From Leptolyngbya sp. PCC 6406 (lineage in GTDB: Bacteria; Cyanobacteriota; Cyanobacteriia; Phormidesmidales; Phormidesmidaceae), in contig NZ_KI913949.1 of assembly GCF_000332095.2 (NCBI RefSeq), forward strand, positions 3,702,876 through 3,766,875: a stretch of DNA of 64,000 bases, in the 5' to 3' direction. A model generated the notes under the pieces. It saw nothing but the letters and a program-made list of their open reading frames with translations, was not told where the DNA came from and did no database searches. The translations under genes were made by a program, and so were the position numbers. Below are positions 25,166 to 39,900 of this stretch, piece after piece; position 1 is the stretch's first letter, and every line of letters begins with the position of its first letter.

Positions 25166-26469
25166 TAGCCCCCAGAGAGACCCCCAGAGAGACCCCCAGC
25201 AAGGGTATAGCTGCTGCCGCACCCACCCCCACTCCCATTCAAGTCGTCGGCATCGGCTTAGACGGTGCAGCGGGACTAACCCCGGCTGTGGTGCAGAAAG
25301 TGCAGGGGGCGACGGTCCTAGTGGGCAGCGATCGCCACCTGAGTTATTTCCCTGATCTAAACTGCGATCGCTGGCCCTGGGTGGCCCTGGATCAGTTGGC
25401 GACAAACCTCCAATCCTGGTTGGGCAGGGCGAAACCAGGGAACTACCTGGTGGTACTGGTGTCGGGGGATCCCCTTTGGTTTGGCCTAGGGCGGTGGTTA
25501 TTAGCGGTTTGTCCGCCGGAGGCGATTACCTTTCATCCCCACCCCAGTTCAGTGCAGTTGGCCTTTAGCCGAGTCAAGCTACCCTGGCAGGAGGCCACGG
25601 TGGTCAGTCTCCACGGGCGCAGCCCGGAGCGCCTGATCCAGGCATTGAAGCAGGGGGCTGACCCCATTGCAGTGCTGACGGATGGCCTCTATACGCCGGG
25701 GGCCATCGCCCACCTAGTGCAGGATTTGGCCCTACCCCTGACCTATCGCCTGTGGGTGTGTGAAAATCTGGGGGGCTCTGAGGAACGGGTGCAGTCCTGG
25801 GATCTAGATGCGGCCCAAGGGGAACTCTTTGCCCCTCTGAATGTGGTGATTTTGCAGGGCATTCCGTCTCCGGTGAGGCCAGAACTGCCCCTTGTGGGTC
25901 TGGCCGACGGTGCCTTTCTGAGCTTTGCCGATCGGCCTGGATTGATCACCAAGCGGGAGGTACGGTTGCTGGTCCTGGCAGAACTGGCCCTCCAGCACCA
26001 GCAGGTGATTTGGGATATTGGGGCGGGAACGGGCAGTGTCAGCATTGAGGTGGCACGGCTGACACCCCAGAGCCAGATATTTGCCATTGAGCAGACCGCT
26101 GTCGGAGGAGAGCTCGTGCGGCAAAATGCCGAGCGCTTCCACACCCCTCAGGTCCAGGTGATTACGGGCACAGCTCCGATAGCCCTATCCCCCCTACCGG
26201 AGCCCGATCGGGTCTTTATTGGTGGCAGCGGGGGCAATTTAGCGGCAATTCTGGATGCCTGTGCCGCCCGACTGCGGCCCCAGGGCCGGATCGTCACCGC
26301 GATCGCAACTTTGGAGCATAGCGCCACCCTGACTCAATGGATTGCCCACCATCCCCAATGGCGTGCCCAAGCCCTGCAAGTGCAGATTTCCCGCTCCGCC
26401 ACCGTTGGCCCCCTCACCCGCTGGAGCCCCCTCAACCCCGTCACCCTCACCACCCTCACCCGCGCCTAA
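25162..26469 (+). CDS. cobL: Precorrin-6Y C5,15-methyltransferase (decarboxylating), CbiE-CbiT fusion
   Basis: Methylates C-5 and C-15 and decarboxylates the C-12 acetate in corrin ring synthesis. 435 residues: CbiE-like tetrapyrrole methylase (about 28-230: VVGIGLDGAAGLTPAV, LVSGDPLWFGLGR, TDGLYTPG, CENLGGSEERV) fused to a CbiT-like Rossmann methyltransferase (about 250-430: REVRLLVLAELALQ, DIGAGTGSVSIEVARL, FIGGSGGNL). The first 27 residues are a repetitive Pro/Thr/Ala extension (RETPRETPS) absent from the core fold. It starts inside the cbiC stop (ATGA, 25162-25165) and converges with the CPBP protease frame, overlapping it by four bases. Confidence 0.93.
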   Translation: MIAPRETPRETPSKGIAAAAPTPTPIQVVGIGLDGAAGLTPAVVQKVQGATVLVGSDRHLSYFPDLNCDRWPWVALDQLATNLQSWLGRAKPGNYLVVLVSGDPLWFGLGRWLLAVCPPEAITFHPHPSSVQLAFSRVKLPWQEATVVSLHGRSPERLIQALKQGADPIAVLTDGLYTPGAIAHLVQDLALPLTYRLWVCENLGGSEERVQSWDLDAAQGELFAPLNVVILQGIPSPVRPELPLVGLADGAFLSFADRPGLITKREVRLLVLAELALQHQQVIWDIGAGTGSVSIEVARLTPQSQIFAIEQTAVGGELVRQNAERFHTPQVQVITGTAPIALSPLPEPDRVFIGGSGGNLAAILDACAARLRPQGRIVTAIATLEHSATLTQWIAHHPQWRAQALQVQISRSATVGPLTRWSPLNPVTLTTLTRA

Positions 26470-27325
26470 GTTGACAATCGGGATAACCCCCAGATGGTGA
26501 GGGCTGTGCCCAGCAGCAACAGGCCATCCAACACCCCCGTTAAGGGCTGCTGCGGTCGCCCCATTAACCAAGACGGCCCCTTCCCTGTAACGCCAAGGGG
26601 CACCACCGCATCCAAGCAGGCCAATCCCCACACCCAACCCCCGTCAGTCCCCAGGCCAGCCCAATCTGGCCCTGATCCAGCCAACGGGCCAGCACTAGCA
26701 CCAGCCCCAATAGCCACAGTCCGGGCTGCTGCACCAGCCCCGCCCGTCCATCCCAGAGCAAATGGGCCAGGGCGAATAGGGAACTTGCGATCGCGGCGGC
26801 GATCCAGGGGGCTAGGGCGGTTTGCAATTGGGTTTGCATCCATCCCCGAAACACCAGTTCCTCAATGCCGCCGAGGAAGCCCGCCAGCGGTATCAAGGCC
26901 AGGGCAATCCCCAGCCGATGAAGCAGTCCCAACCTCGACGTTTCCTCTGGAATGGGGGCAAGCCAGCCCTGCCCTAGGCGTAGGGCTGTTATCAGCAGGA
27001 GCCCTGCGATCGCGATTCCCCAGCCTAGCCCGATCCCTCGGCCCAGATCGCCCCCATTCCCCAACCCCAGTTCTGCCCATCCCGTCCCCCGCCAGCGACT
27101 CCAGCCCCACAGCATCACCGGAGCCAGCCCATACAGAATGATCAACAGGGGTAGCTTTTGCCCCGGAGAGGCGGGCCGAAAAGGCTGCCACCCCAGCTTG
27201 ATACCCAGGGGAATGGCAAAGGGCAACCACAGCCCCACCCACACCAAGAGCCCCCCACCCACCTGAGCAACAGCAACAATAACAGCAATGACAGTAGCCA
27301 GCACGGCATCCCTACAGCACAGCAA
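26466..27325 (-). pseudogene. CPBP intramembrane protease, frameshifted near the third motif
   Basis: A CPBP (CAAX/Abi-type) intramembrane glutamic protease. The uninterrupted frame 27325-26564 encodes several TM helices and motif 1 EELVFRG (Glu155, Glu156, Arg160) and motif 2 FALAHL (His188). It then reads GLAWGLT and degenerates. A second minus-strand frame ending at 26466 continues with GGWVWGLACLD and VTGKGPSWLMGRPQQPL, which is the expected C-terminus. Joining them needs one extra base between 26644 and 26645: inserting C turns CTGACGGG into CTGCACGGG, restoring the conserved GLH. It is either a true pseudogene or a sequencing error. The start is TTG 27325. It overlaps the cobL stop by four bases. 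Confidence 0.82.
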
Positions 27326-27422
27326 TTCTCAGCAATCATCTCATGCCGCCTCAGTGCCCCTAGCTCGATGAGGGTAGGAGGGTGTGGGGGTATGAAGGTG
27401 GATGGGTGATGGGGTAAATCCC

Positions 27423-27487
27423 GTAGGGGCGGGTTTAGCTCGTATTGACTGGGAGATCCAGGATGGTAGGCTCAAAACCCGCCCTAC
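27423..27487. repeat. Inverted-repeat element (65 bp)
   Basis: Ends GTAGGGGCGGGTTT and AAACCCGCCCTAC are inverted relatives. Related to 24340-24393 by the shared ends and the central TCCTGGAT/ATCCAGGA and TGAGCC/GGCTCA blocks. Confidence 0.7.
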
Positions 27488-27522
27488 CCAGTGCCGGGAA
27501 ATCCAAGATTGAGGTTAATACC

Positions 27523-27706
27523 GTAGGGGCAATTCCTTGCCTGTCCTGAGCGGGTCGTATAGCCCTTCGGGCAATAGCCTCCGGCATGGCTACGCTAAGG
27601 CTAACGCTAGGGCAGAGCCTGCCCGGAGGGCATAGGGCAAGCCCTTCGGCTTCGTTGCTCCTCCGGAGCCGCTACGCGAACAGGACAGGCAAGGGATTGC
27701 CCCTAC
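27523..27706. mobile_element. 184-bp MITE-like element with 25-bp terminal inverted repeats
   Basis: The 25-bp left end (27523-27547, beginning GTAGGGGCAATTCCTTGCC) and the right end (27682-27706) match with one mismatch when inverted. The interior is rich in small palindromes such as GCCCTTCGGGC. No coding capacity. Half copies of its end (AAGGGATTGCCCCTAC) occur near 24293 and 55052. The whole 27326-27850 spacer (525 bp) contains this, other repeats and no gene. Confidence 0.8.
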
Positions 27707-27754
27707 AGAAAACAGGGGAGGCAGAGCCTCCGGCAGAGGTACCCTCACTGGATT

Positions 27755-27803
27755 GGTGGGCAATGCCCACCCTACGATTCTGAATTGGTGGGCAATGCCC
27801 ACC
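27755..27803. repeat. Two tandem copies of palindrome GGTGGGCAATGCCCACC
   Basis: Copies at 27755-27771 and 27787-27803, each followed by CTACGATTCTG. The same palindrome is at 134-150 and 8456-8472. Confidence 0.85.
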
Positions 27804-27850
27804 CTACGATTCTGTCACCTGTCACCCACCCCATCACCCCATCACTCCCC

Positions 27851-28267
27851 CTACGGCACCTTGATCACCAACACCGAGCAAGGAGCTGCCTCTAGCACCT
27901 GGCTACTGACGGATCCTTGAAGAATCCGCTTCAGCCCCGTCAGTCCCCGACTCCCCAGGATGATCAAATCCACTTGATAAATCTGGGCAAGGCGAATGAT
28001 TTCGGTGACGGGTTCTCCCTGGACGACCTCCGTTTGGCTGGGGCAGGGCAATAGGGCTTGGTAGTGTTGAAGACGCTCCTCCGCCTGTTGGGAATCAATA
28101 TCCATTCCAGAACGGGAGTGGGTGGCATCGGCATCCTGGGGGGGCGGAGCAATCACGTGGGTTAGCACCACCTGATGGGCCGCAGACAATTGAATTTGCT
28201 GAAAAACCGCCACTATCGCATCAGCGGGGGTGGAATCGTCCAAGGCTACTAAAATCTTTTCAAACAC
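27851..28267 (-). CDS. Universal stress protein (UspA family)
   Basis: A 138-residue single-domain USP. It starts MFEKILVALDDSTPADAI and ends with the ATP-binding motif GSRGLTGLKRILQGSVSSQVL followed by CSVLVIKVP, i.e. the G-2x-G-9x-G-S/T pattern, so it is probably ATP-binding. A short insert (residues about 44-60, Asp/Ser-rich) lengthens one loop. The start is GTG 28267. Cytosolic stress-response role by family; no specific partner is indicated. It precedes a repeat-rich spacer and lies 47 bp downstream of hisD on the same strand. Confidence 0.9.
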   Translation of the reverse strand: MFEKILVALDDSTPADAIVAVFQQIQLSAAHQVVLTHVIAPPPQDADATHSRSGMDIDSQQAEERLQHYQALLPCPSQTEVVQGEPVTEIIRLAQIYQVDLIILGSRGLTGLKRILQGSVSSQVLEAAPCSVLVIKVP

Positions 28268-28314
28268 GCCGCATCTTTAGCCAAATCCTATAGGGCCATT
28301 GTAGGGGGACTGCA

Positions 28315-29646
28315 CTAGGGGTTTTCCAGAGCCGGAGGGGAGAGGGGGCGAGAAGAGAACTGGGTCCGTAATTCGACAGAGGCCCCGTGGGAGGCCAGTC
28401 CCTCTGCCTTGGTCAGAACTGCGATCGCATCTGCTACCTGTCCCAATAGAGCTGGGGAATATTGAATCAGGCTGGAGTGCTTCATAAAGGTTTCCGTACT
28501 CAGGGCGGAGGCATAGCGAGCCGCCCCCGAAGTAGGCAGAGTGTGGTTGGGTCCCGCCAGATAATCCCCCACCGCTTCCGGAGTGGAATGGCCCAAGAAG
28601 ATAGCCCCGGCATGGCGAATTTGGTCCAACAATTCCCAGGGTTCTGCCACTTCCAACTCCAAGTGCTCCGGGGCGAACTCATTGGATAGTGCTACGGCAG
28701 TCGCAAGGCTATCCACTACAATGGCAACCCCGTAATGGGCGATCGCCTTTTCCGTCAGGGTTTGTCGGGGGTGGTCCTGCAACTGGCGATCCACCTCCTC
28801 CGTGACCCGCTGAGCTAGGGCAGCATCAGGAGTGATGAGAATGGCGGCAGCTAGAGGATCGTGCTCCGCCTGGGCCAACAGATCCGCCGCGACGTACACC
28901 GGGTTAGCTGTACTGTCAGCAATCACCAAGACTTCCGACGGCCCCGCCAAAGAATCAATGCCCACAGTGCCAAAAACCTGCTTTTTGGCCAGGGTGACGT
29001 AGATATTGCCCGGTCCCGTAATCACATCTACAGCAGGGATAGTTTCTGTCCCGTAGGCTAGGGCTGCAATAGCCTGGGCTCCCCCTACCCGATAAATTTC
29101 TGTAATCCCTGCCTCTTGGGCTGCCACCAACACCGCCGGATTGATTGTCCCCCCCGGTCCCGGAGGCGTCACCATGGCGATCCGAGGTACCCCTGCAACC
29201 TTGGCCGGAATCGCATTCATCAACACCGTACTGGGGTAGGCTGCCCTACCACCTGGCACATAGATGCCCGCCCGATCTACAGGAGTGTAGCGCTTACCCA
29301 GCACCCCTTCCCCCTCAAAGGTTACCCAACTGCGAGGAACGCGCTGACGGTGAAAGGCTTCAATATTTTTCTGCGCTAGACGCACCGCATCGATTAGCTC
29401 CTTAGAAACCTGCTGGTAAGCAGCGTCCAACTCCGAACCCCGCACCTTGAGGTCTGGGGCCGTGAGCACCAACTTGTCGAAGTCAGCGGTGTACTGGAGA
29501 ACCGCCGCATCTCCCTTGCGCTTCACCGCCTGCAAAACTTCCCGGACCGTGGCTTCCTTGTGGAAAACTTGGTCATCGTGGGTGCGAGCACAAATGCGTT
29601 GCAGCTCTGCCTGAGCCTCATTCAACTGGTTAATGATGCGCAGCAT
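28315..29646 (-). CDS. hisD: Histidinol dehydrogenase
   Basis: Catalyses the last two NAD-dependent oxidations of histidine synthesis. 443 residues from ATG 29646 ([15 protein letters not shown]), close to the family's usual 430-440. Blocks: [81 protein letters not shown] (with catalytic Glu/His), and [16 protein letters not shown]. The frame runs on upstream to 29811 without similarity, and that part overlaps the rpsT leader. Divergent from rpsT. Confidence 0.95.
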   Translation of the reverse strand: MLRIINQLNEAQAELQRICARTHDDQVFHKEATVREVLQAVKRKGDAAVLQYTADFDKLVLTAPDLKVRGSELDAAYQQVSKELIDAVRLAQKNIEAFHRQRVPRSWVTFEGEGVLGKRYTPVDRAGIYVPGGRAAYPSTVLMNAIPAKVAGVPRIAMVTPPGPGGTINPAVLVAAQEAGITEIYRVGGAQAIAALAYGTETIPAVDVITGPGNIYVTLAKKQVFGTVGIDSLAGPSEVLVIADSTANPVYVAADLLAQAEHDPLAAAILITPDAALAQRVTEEVDRQLQDHPRQTLTEKAIAHYGVAIVVDSLATAVALSNEFAPEHLELEVAEPWELLDQIRHAGAIFLGHSTPEAVGDYLAGPNHTLPTSGAARYASALSTETFMKHSSLIQYSPALLGQVADAIAVLTKAEGLASHGASVELRTQFSSRPLSPPALENP

Positions 29647-29781
29647 TCGGCATTGACCTGAATGAATAACCAACGCAGTCCAGCCCCGGTAGTCCCGGTA
29701 GCTGAGCCCCGCGAATATCTCTAAGGATGCCCACAAGATAGGCTGGACAGGGGCGCTGCGTACTCTGTGTGAATAGCTTAA

Positions 29782-30210
<429 letters not shown>

Positions 30211-30286
30211 CTCCTAGGTTGGGTTTAACTCAACCTTCGGGGTTTGCTCGGAGTCACGCCATTGCTTAGGAATTTTCGATCGGTCT

Positions 30287-31150
30287 ATGCGATTAATTGA
30301 CACCCACGTCCATATCAACTTTGACAGTTACCAGTCCGATTTGGACCAAGTGGCGGCGGCTTGGCGGGCAGCGGGAGTGGTGCATTTAGTGCATTCCTGC
30401 GTGGAGCCGGGGGAATTTCCCAAAACCCAGGCGATCGCAGATCGATACCCCGAGGTGTCCTTTGCAGTGGGACTCCACCCCTTGGATATGGATCAGTGGG
30501 ATGACACCATGGCCGATCGAATTGAGGCACTAGCCCGATGTGATCAGCGGGTGGTGGCCATCGGAGAAACCGGGCTGGACTTCTTTAAGGCGTCGAACCA
30601 AGCGGTGCAGCAAGCTGCCTTCTGGGCACAACTTGCGATCGCACACCGTCTGGAGCTCCCTGTCATTGTCCACTGCCGTGATGCGGCAGCGGATGCAGCA
30701 GCCTTAATCTCTCGATTCATCGACACCCAAGGTCCAGTACGGGGGGTGATGCATTGTTGGGCGGGAAGTCCCGAAGAAACCCAATGGTTTCTAGACCTGG
30801 GATTTTTCATTAGCTTCAGCGGTATTGTCACCTTTAAAAACGCCCATCAGGTGAAGGATGCCGCCCGCATGGTTCCCAACCATCGGCTGTTGATTGAAAC
30901 CGACTGCCCCTTTCTGACCCCTGAACCTCGACGGCAAGAGCGGCGCAATCAGCCCGCCCATGTGCGTCATGTAGCCGATTATCTGGCCCAACTTCGCCAG
31001 ACCACCCCAACTGCGATCGCGGATCAAACCACGCGCAACGCCATCGGGCTATTTCGACTGCCCCTTGACCCCGAGGCGGTCAGACCAAGGGAAGAACCCG
31101 TGGCACCCACCGCCACGCCATTAGTCCCCGTCGCGGAGGCAATAGGGTAA
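30287..31150 (+). CDS. tatD: TatD family metal-dependent hydrolase
   Basis: A 287-residue TIM-barrel metallohydrolase; family members act as DNases. Metal-site blocks: DTHVHINF (HxH), [11 protein letters not shown] (Glu), PVIVHCRDA (His), MHCWAGS (His), and [23 protein letters not shown] (Asp). A C-terminal Pro/Ala tail of about 25 residues goes beyond the fold. It lies between rpsT and rpoB, the usual position in cyanobacteria. ATG 30287. Confidence 0.93.
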   Translation: MRLIDTHVHINFDSYQSDLDQVAAAWRAAGVVHLVHSCVEPGEFPKTQAIADRYPEVSFAVGLHPLDMDQWDDTMADRIEALARCDQRVVAIGETGLDFFKASNQAVQQAAFWAQLAIAHRLELPVIVHCRDAAADAAALISRFIDTQGPVRGVMHCWAGSPEETQWFLDLGFFISFSGIVTFKNAHQVKDAARMVPNHRLLIETDCPFLTPEPRRQERRNQPAHVRHVADYLAQLRQTTPTAIADQTTRNAIGLFRLPLDPEAVRPREEPVAPTATPLVPVAEAIG

Positions 31151-31540
31151 AGACAACTCAAGAATTAGGAGCTTGACAAGCGTTCCGTTTTAAGTTCTTT
31201 TTATTAAGCTATTCACATATGCGAGACAGGCCGATTTGAGAAGGCGCTAACGGGTGACGGACAAAGGGATCACGCCAATGGCTGTCGTCAGCCTAGGCAC
31301 TGGCAAATGTCAAACCATAGACATGCATGCATATCCACCTGATTTAGAGCTGTATTTAGGGAGCCCGCCCCCTAGGGTAACTGGCGGTCGTGCTCTCGGT
31401 ATCAGCATCGATCTGAAGGGCTATGACGCAGACTGCTTTTAGCTGAAGAGCTGGGAATCGCTCTTCAGCCTTCGCCGTGTTTATTCCCAGACACGGCTCA
31501 CAACTGTAGACACGTGGGGCTAATCCACCTAAGGAGACGC
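31151..31540. promoter_or_regulatory. rpoB upstream region with two leader hairpins
   Basis: This 390-bp gap likely holds the rpoB promoter and leader. Hairpin 1: GCTGAAGAGC (31442-31451) and GCTCTTCAGC (31460-31469), perfect 10-bp stem, 8-base loop. Hairpin 2: CCGTGT (31475-31480) and ACACGG (31491-31496). The rpoB ribosome-binding site AAGGAG is at 31531-31536. A TTGACA is at 31173-31178 but no well-spaced -10 box is seen. A 62-codon frame starting GTG 31254 has no credible features and is not called. The hairpins could control rpoB by attenuation or mRNA processing (inference). Confidence 0.55.
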
Positions 31541-34840
<3,300 letters not shown>

Positions 34841-34850
34841 TTCCTCCCTA

Positions 34851-34873
34851 GAGCCTAGGAGCTACCTAGGCTC
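34851..34873 (+). terminator. Hairpin between rpoB and rpoC1
   Basis: Perfect 9-bp stem GAGCCTAGG/CCTAGGCTC with loop AGCTA, just past the rpoB stop. A short T-run occurs only at 34892, so it is more likely an mRNA stability or processing structure, or a partial terminator, than a full one. Confidence 0.5.
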
Positions 34874-34937
34874 CCTTATCACCCCAGAGCCCTTTTTACC
34901 TAACCCTTATTCCCCCGTCTGAAGGAAGTAGCTGAGC

Positions 34938-36812
34938 ATGCCTAAGCTGGAACAGCGTTTTGATTACGTCAAGATTGGTATCGCCTCCCCCGAGCGTATT
35001 CGCCAGTGGGGAGAGCGGACCTTGCCCAATGGCCAAATCGTCGGGGAAGTCACCAAGCCCGAAACCATCAACTACCGGACCCTAAAGCCGGAGATGGATG
35101 GCCTTTTCTGTGAACGCATCTTTGGTCCCGCCAAGGACTGGGAATGCCACTGTGGCAAGTACAAGCGGGTGCGGCACCGGGGTATTGTCTGTGAGCGTTG
35201 CGGCGTTGAGGTGACAGAATCCCGAGTCCGTCGCCATCGCATGGGTTATATCAAGCTAGCCGCCCCCGTGGCCCACGTTTGGTATCTGAAGGGCATCCCC
35301 AGCTACATTGCCATTCTCCTAGACATGCCCCTACGGGATGTGGAGCAGATCGTCTACTTCAACGCCTATGTGGTGTTGGATCCCGGCAATGCTGACAACC
35401 TCAGCTACAAGCAGTTGTTGACGGAAGATCAGTGGATTGAGATTGAAGATCAGCTCTATGACGAAGAGTCACAGCTTGCGGGGGTCGAGGTGGGCATTGG
35501 AGCGGAGGCGCTCCAGCGGCTCCTAGAGGATCTAAACCTGGAGGAATCTGCCGAAAAACTTCGGGAGGATATCGCCGTTTCTAAGGGCCAGAAACGGGCC
35601 AAGTTGATCAAACGGCTCCGGGTCATCGATAACTTCATCGCCACTGGCTCCAAGCCTGATTGGATGGTGATTAACATCATTCCCGTTATCCCCCCCGATC
35701 TGCGTCCCATGGTGCAATTGGATGGGGGTCGGTTTGCCACCTCTGACCTGAACGATCTTTATCGCCGGGTGATCAATCGCAACAACCGTCTGGCAAGGCT
35801 TCAGGAAATCCTGGCTCCAGAGATCATTGTCCGTAACGAAAAGCGGATGCTCCAAGAGGCGGTGGATGCGCTGATTGACAATGGTCGTCGAGGCCGCACC
35901 GTGGTGGGGGCTAACAACCGTCCCCTCAAGTCCCTTTCGGACATTATTGAGGGTAAGCAGGGACGCTTCCGGCAAAACCTCTTGGGCAAACGGGTCGATT
36001 ACTCAGGCCGTTCTGTGATTGTGGTCGGCCCCAACCTGAAAATCCACCAGTGTGGCCTGCCTCGGGAAATGGCCATTGAGCTGTTCCAACCCTTTGTGAT
36101 TCATCGTCTGATTCGTCAGGGTTTGGTGAACAACATTAAGGCGGCTAAGAAGCTAATTCAGCGCAATGATCCCCAGGTATGGGAGGTGCTGGAGGAGGTG
36201 ATTGAGAGTCACCCAGTGATGCTCAACCGAGCCCCTACTCTGCACCGTCTTGGCATTCAAGCTTTTGAGCCAATTCTGGTAGAGGGGCGGGCAATTCAGC
36301 TCCATCCCTTGGTGTGCCCTGCCTTTAACGCTGACTTTGATGGTGACCAGATGGCGGTCCATGTACCTCTTTCTTTGGAAGCCCAGGCAGAGGCACGACT
36401 GTTGATGCTGGCCTCGAACAATATTCTTTCTCCAGCGACGGGACGGCCTATTATCACCCCGAGCCAGGATATGGTGCTGGGGTGTTACTACCTCACAGCG
36501 GATAATCCTGCCCAACAAAAGGGGGCTGGACGCTATTTCCGCAGTATGGAGGACGCCATTATGGCCTTTGAACAGGGTTTGGTTGGCATTCATGCGCAGG
36601 TCTGGCTGCGCTATGACGGTCTGGTGGACTCGGATGTGAAGGAGCCAAAACTACTGGAGGAAAGCCGCAGTGAGGATGGCATCACAACCCGCGTTTATGA
36701 GGATCGCCGTGTGCGGGAAGACGCGGAGGGCAATCTAGTTTCCCAATACATCAAGACCACCGCTGGTCGCATTATCTACAACAAAACCGTACTGGATGCC
36801 TTGGCGAGCTAA
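34938..36812 (+). CDS. rpoC1: RNA polymerase subunit gamma (beta' N-terminal part)
   Basis: 624 residues; in cyanobacteria beta' is split and this is the N-terminal part. Zn-binding block [44 protein letters not shown], and the catalytic NADFDGDQ at about residues 463-470, whose three Asp residues hold the active-site Mg. It ends after [19 protein letters not shown] 34938 is preceded by GAAGGAAG. The rpoC2 gene follows after 95 bp. Confidence 0.98.
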   Translation: MPKLEQRFDYVKIGIASPERIRQWGERTLPNGQIVGEVTKPETINYRTLKPEMDGLFCERIFGPAKDWECHCGKYKRVRHRGIVCERCGVEVTESRVRRHRMGYIKLAAPVAHVWYLKGIPSYIAILLDMPLRDVEQIVYFNAYVVLDPGNADNLSYKQLLTEDQWIEIEDQLYDEESQLAGVEVGIGAEALQRLLEDLNLEESAEKLREDIAVSKGQKRAKLIKRLRVIDNFIATGSKPDWMVINIIPVIPPDLRPMVQLDGGRFATSDLNDLYRRVINRNNRLARLQEILAPEIIVRNEKRMLQEAVDALIDNGRRGRTVVGANNRPLKSLSDIIEGKQGRFRQNLLGKRVDYSGRSVIVVGPNLKIHQCGLPREMAIELFQPFVIHRLIRQGLVNNIKAAKKLIQRNDPQVWEVLEEVIESHPVMLNRAPTLHRLGIQAFEPILVEGRAIQLHPLVCPAFNADFDGDQMAVHVPLSLEAQAEARLLMLASNNILSPATGRPIITPSQDMVLGCYYLTADNPAQQKGAGRYFRSMEDAIMAFEQGLVGIHAQVWLRYDGLVDSDVKEPKLLEESRSEDGITTRVYEDRRVREDAEGNLVSQYIKTTAGRIIYNKTVLDALAS

Positions 36813-36838
36813 TCCACCGAATGGATGTTAAAGGACTG

Positions 36839-36857
36839 AACTGCTGAGTTAGCAGTT
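36839..36857 (+). other. Hairpin between rpoC1 and rpoC2
   Basis: Stem AACTGCT (36839-36845) / AGCAGTT (36851-36857), loop GAGTT. No T-run. Possibly an mRNA processing or stability element. Confidence 0.4.
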
Positions 36858-36907
36858 AGTAGTACGTAAACCACTAGACAACACCTGACGAAGGGCGGAG
36901 AGACGCA

Positions 36908-39900
36908 ATGGCAGAGCAAGGGTCTAATCAATCCCCGATGATCTTTAGAAACCGAATTATCGACAAGAAGCAGCTTAAGAAGCTGATGTCTTGGTCCTTT
37001 GAAAACTTCGGGACGGCCCGCACGGCCCAGATGGCGGATGAGGTCAAGGATCTGGGTTTTCACTATGCAACCCGAGCGGGGGTCTCCATTAGTGTGGAGG
37101 ACTTGCAGGTTCCCGAGTGTAAGCGGGCGATGTTGCAGGATGCGGATGAGGAGATTCGCGTTACGGAGGAGCGCTACACCCGAGGCGAAATCACGGAGGT
37201 GGAGCGATTTCAAAAGGTAATTGATACCTGGAACAGTACCAGCGAGTTGTTGAAGGACGAGGTGGTAAAAAACTTTCGCCGCAATGATCCTTTGAACTCG
37301 GTGTACATGATGGCCTTCTCGGGAGCCCGAGGAAACGTCTCCCAAGTGCGTCAGTTAGTCGGGATGCGGGGCCTAATGGCCAACCCCCAGGGAACCATTA
37401 TTGATCAGCCGATCCGGACCAATTTTCGGGAGGGTTTGTCGGTTACGGAGTATGTAATTTCTTCCTACGGGGCGCGAAAGGGTCTGGTGGATACGGCGCT
37501 ACGGACGGCGGACTCGGGCTATCTGACCCGGCGTCTCGTGGATGTCTCTCAGGATGTGATCATTCGGGAAAATGACTGCGGTACGGAGCTGGGTATTCCG
37601 GTGCGGAGCATGATGGCGGGCGATCGCGTTTTGATCCCGATCTCTGACCGCCTTTTGGGGCGTGTGGCGGCCCGGAATGTCGTGCATCCCGAGACTGGGG
37701 AAGTTCTGGTGGAGCGCAATCAAGCGATCTCGGAAGCCGTAGCAGAGGCGATCTATGCCGCAGGGGTCGAGGAGGTCTATGCCCGTTCGGCGCTCACTTG
37801 TGAGGCTACTCGTTCTGTGTGTCGCCATTGCTATGGTTGGAGCTTGGCCCACTCGAAGATGGTGGATTTAGGGGAAGCGGTGGGCATTATTGCTGCCCAG
37901 TCGATTGGAGAACCGGGTACCCAGCTCACGATGCGGACGTTCCACACTGGGGGCACCGTTACTGGGGAGATGGCACCCCAGATTCAATCTAAACACGATG
38001 GGACGATTCAACTGGCTAAGCAGTTTCGGGGTCGGAGTTTCCGCACCCGCCATGGGGAGGATGCGCTGATCCTGGAGACTAATACGGATCTGGTGATTGC
38101 TGGGGAGGGCAAGCCCCAGAAGGAGGCTCTGCCCCAGGGAACGATTTTGTTTGTCCAGAATGGCGATCACGTTGTCAAGGGGCAACTTGTTGCGGAATTG
38201 CCCACGACGAGCCGGATCCAGAAGGTGACGGAAAAAGCCACCAAGGACGTAACCAGCGATCTTTCGGGCGAAGTGAAATTTTCTGGTCTTGTCCAGGAAG
38301 AGAAAAAGGATCGCCAGGGTAACACCACTCGTCTTGCCCAACGGGGGGGACTGCTGTGGGTGCTATCTGGGGAGGTGTATAACCTGCCCCCCAATGCTGA
38401 GCCCGTGGTGAAGAATGGTGACCATATTGATGCTCAGGGGGTTTTGGCAGAAACTCGCCAGATTACGGAGCGTGGTGGCTTGGTGCGTCTCCCGGACAGC
38501 ACTGATAACAAGGGGGGGCGTGAGGTAGAGGTGATTACCTCTTCCGTACTGCTTAACCAGGCAGCAGTGAAAATGGAGAGTGCTCAAGGGGGAGAACATT
38601 ATGTCATTGAGACCTCTAATGGCCAGCGCTTTTCCCTGATTGCGACTCCCGGTACTAAGGTGGCTAACCATGCGGTGGTGGCGGAACTGGAGGATACCCA
38701 GTACCACACCCAAACTGGGGGTATCATCCAGTATTCCGGCGTGGAAGCCACTAAAAAGGGCAAGGGTAAGCAGGGCTATGAGGTGACGAAGGGGGGCACG
38801 CTGCTATGGATTCCGGAGGAATCCCATGAGGTTAACAAGGATATTTCCCTGTTGCTGGTGGAAGATGGCCAGTATGTGGAAGCGGGCACCGAGGTGGTGA
38901 AGGATATCTACAGCCAGAATAGCGGGGTGGTGGAAGTCACCCAGAAGAACGATATTCTGCGGGAAATTGTGATCAAGCCGGGAGATCTGCACATGGCGGA
39001 TGCACCGGAGGCGTTGATGGAGCGCGATCGCAGCATTATCCCGCCTGGTGAAGAGCTGATGCCGGGGCTAAGCACCGACCGCCTCTGCTACATGGAATAT
39101 GTAGAGACGCCGGAAGGCCCTGCCATTTTGCTCCGCCCGGTGGAGGAATACACCGTTCCCGATGCTCCCCCGGTACCCAGTCAAGATTCCATCAGCGACA
39201 ACGGTAGTAACATTCGCCTCCGAGCCGTCCAGCGGATCTCCTTCAAGGATGGAGAACGGGTTAAAGCTGTCGAAGGGAAGGAACTGGTTCGGACCCAATT
39301 GGTGCTGGAAATTGAGGAGGAAGCCTCCCACTTAGAGGCGGATATTGAGCAGGTTCCGGATGAGGATAATCCCGAAATCATGCGCCTCCAGTTGGTGATT
39401 CTGGAATCCATTGTGGTGCGCCGCGATGTGGTGGCGGACCAGACCCAGGGCAGCACTAGCACCCGCCTACTGGTGGAGGATGGTCAGCAAATTGAGCCCG
39501 GTGCTATTGTGGCTCGGACTGAAATTCAATGTAAGGAAACCGGGGAAGTGCGCGGCATCCGTGAGGGTGACGAGGCGATTCGCCGGATTCTGGTCACGCG
39601 GGACGCTGACCGCATTCTTGTCGATCTGCAAGGTCAACAGGCCCACGTAGCGGAAGGGGATCTGGTGGTGGCCGGCAGCGAAGTTGCTCCTGGCGTTTTG
39701 CTGGACGAATCAGGGCAGGTGATTCAAATCACCGATACCCATTTGGTGTTGCGCCTTGCCCGCCCCTATCGGGTCTCGACTGGAGCTGTGCTGCATATTG
39801 ACGACGGCGACCTAGTGCAGCGGGGGGATAACCTGGTGCTGTTGGTGTTTGAGCGGGCCAAAACTGGGGATATCATCCAGGGTCTACCCCGAATTGAGGA

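Noticed and set aside
31254-31442. 62-codon frame in the rpoB leader starting GTG
   Set aside because: No recognisable domain, no ribosome-binding site, and it ends at the base of a strong hairpin; leader sequence is the simpler reading.
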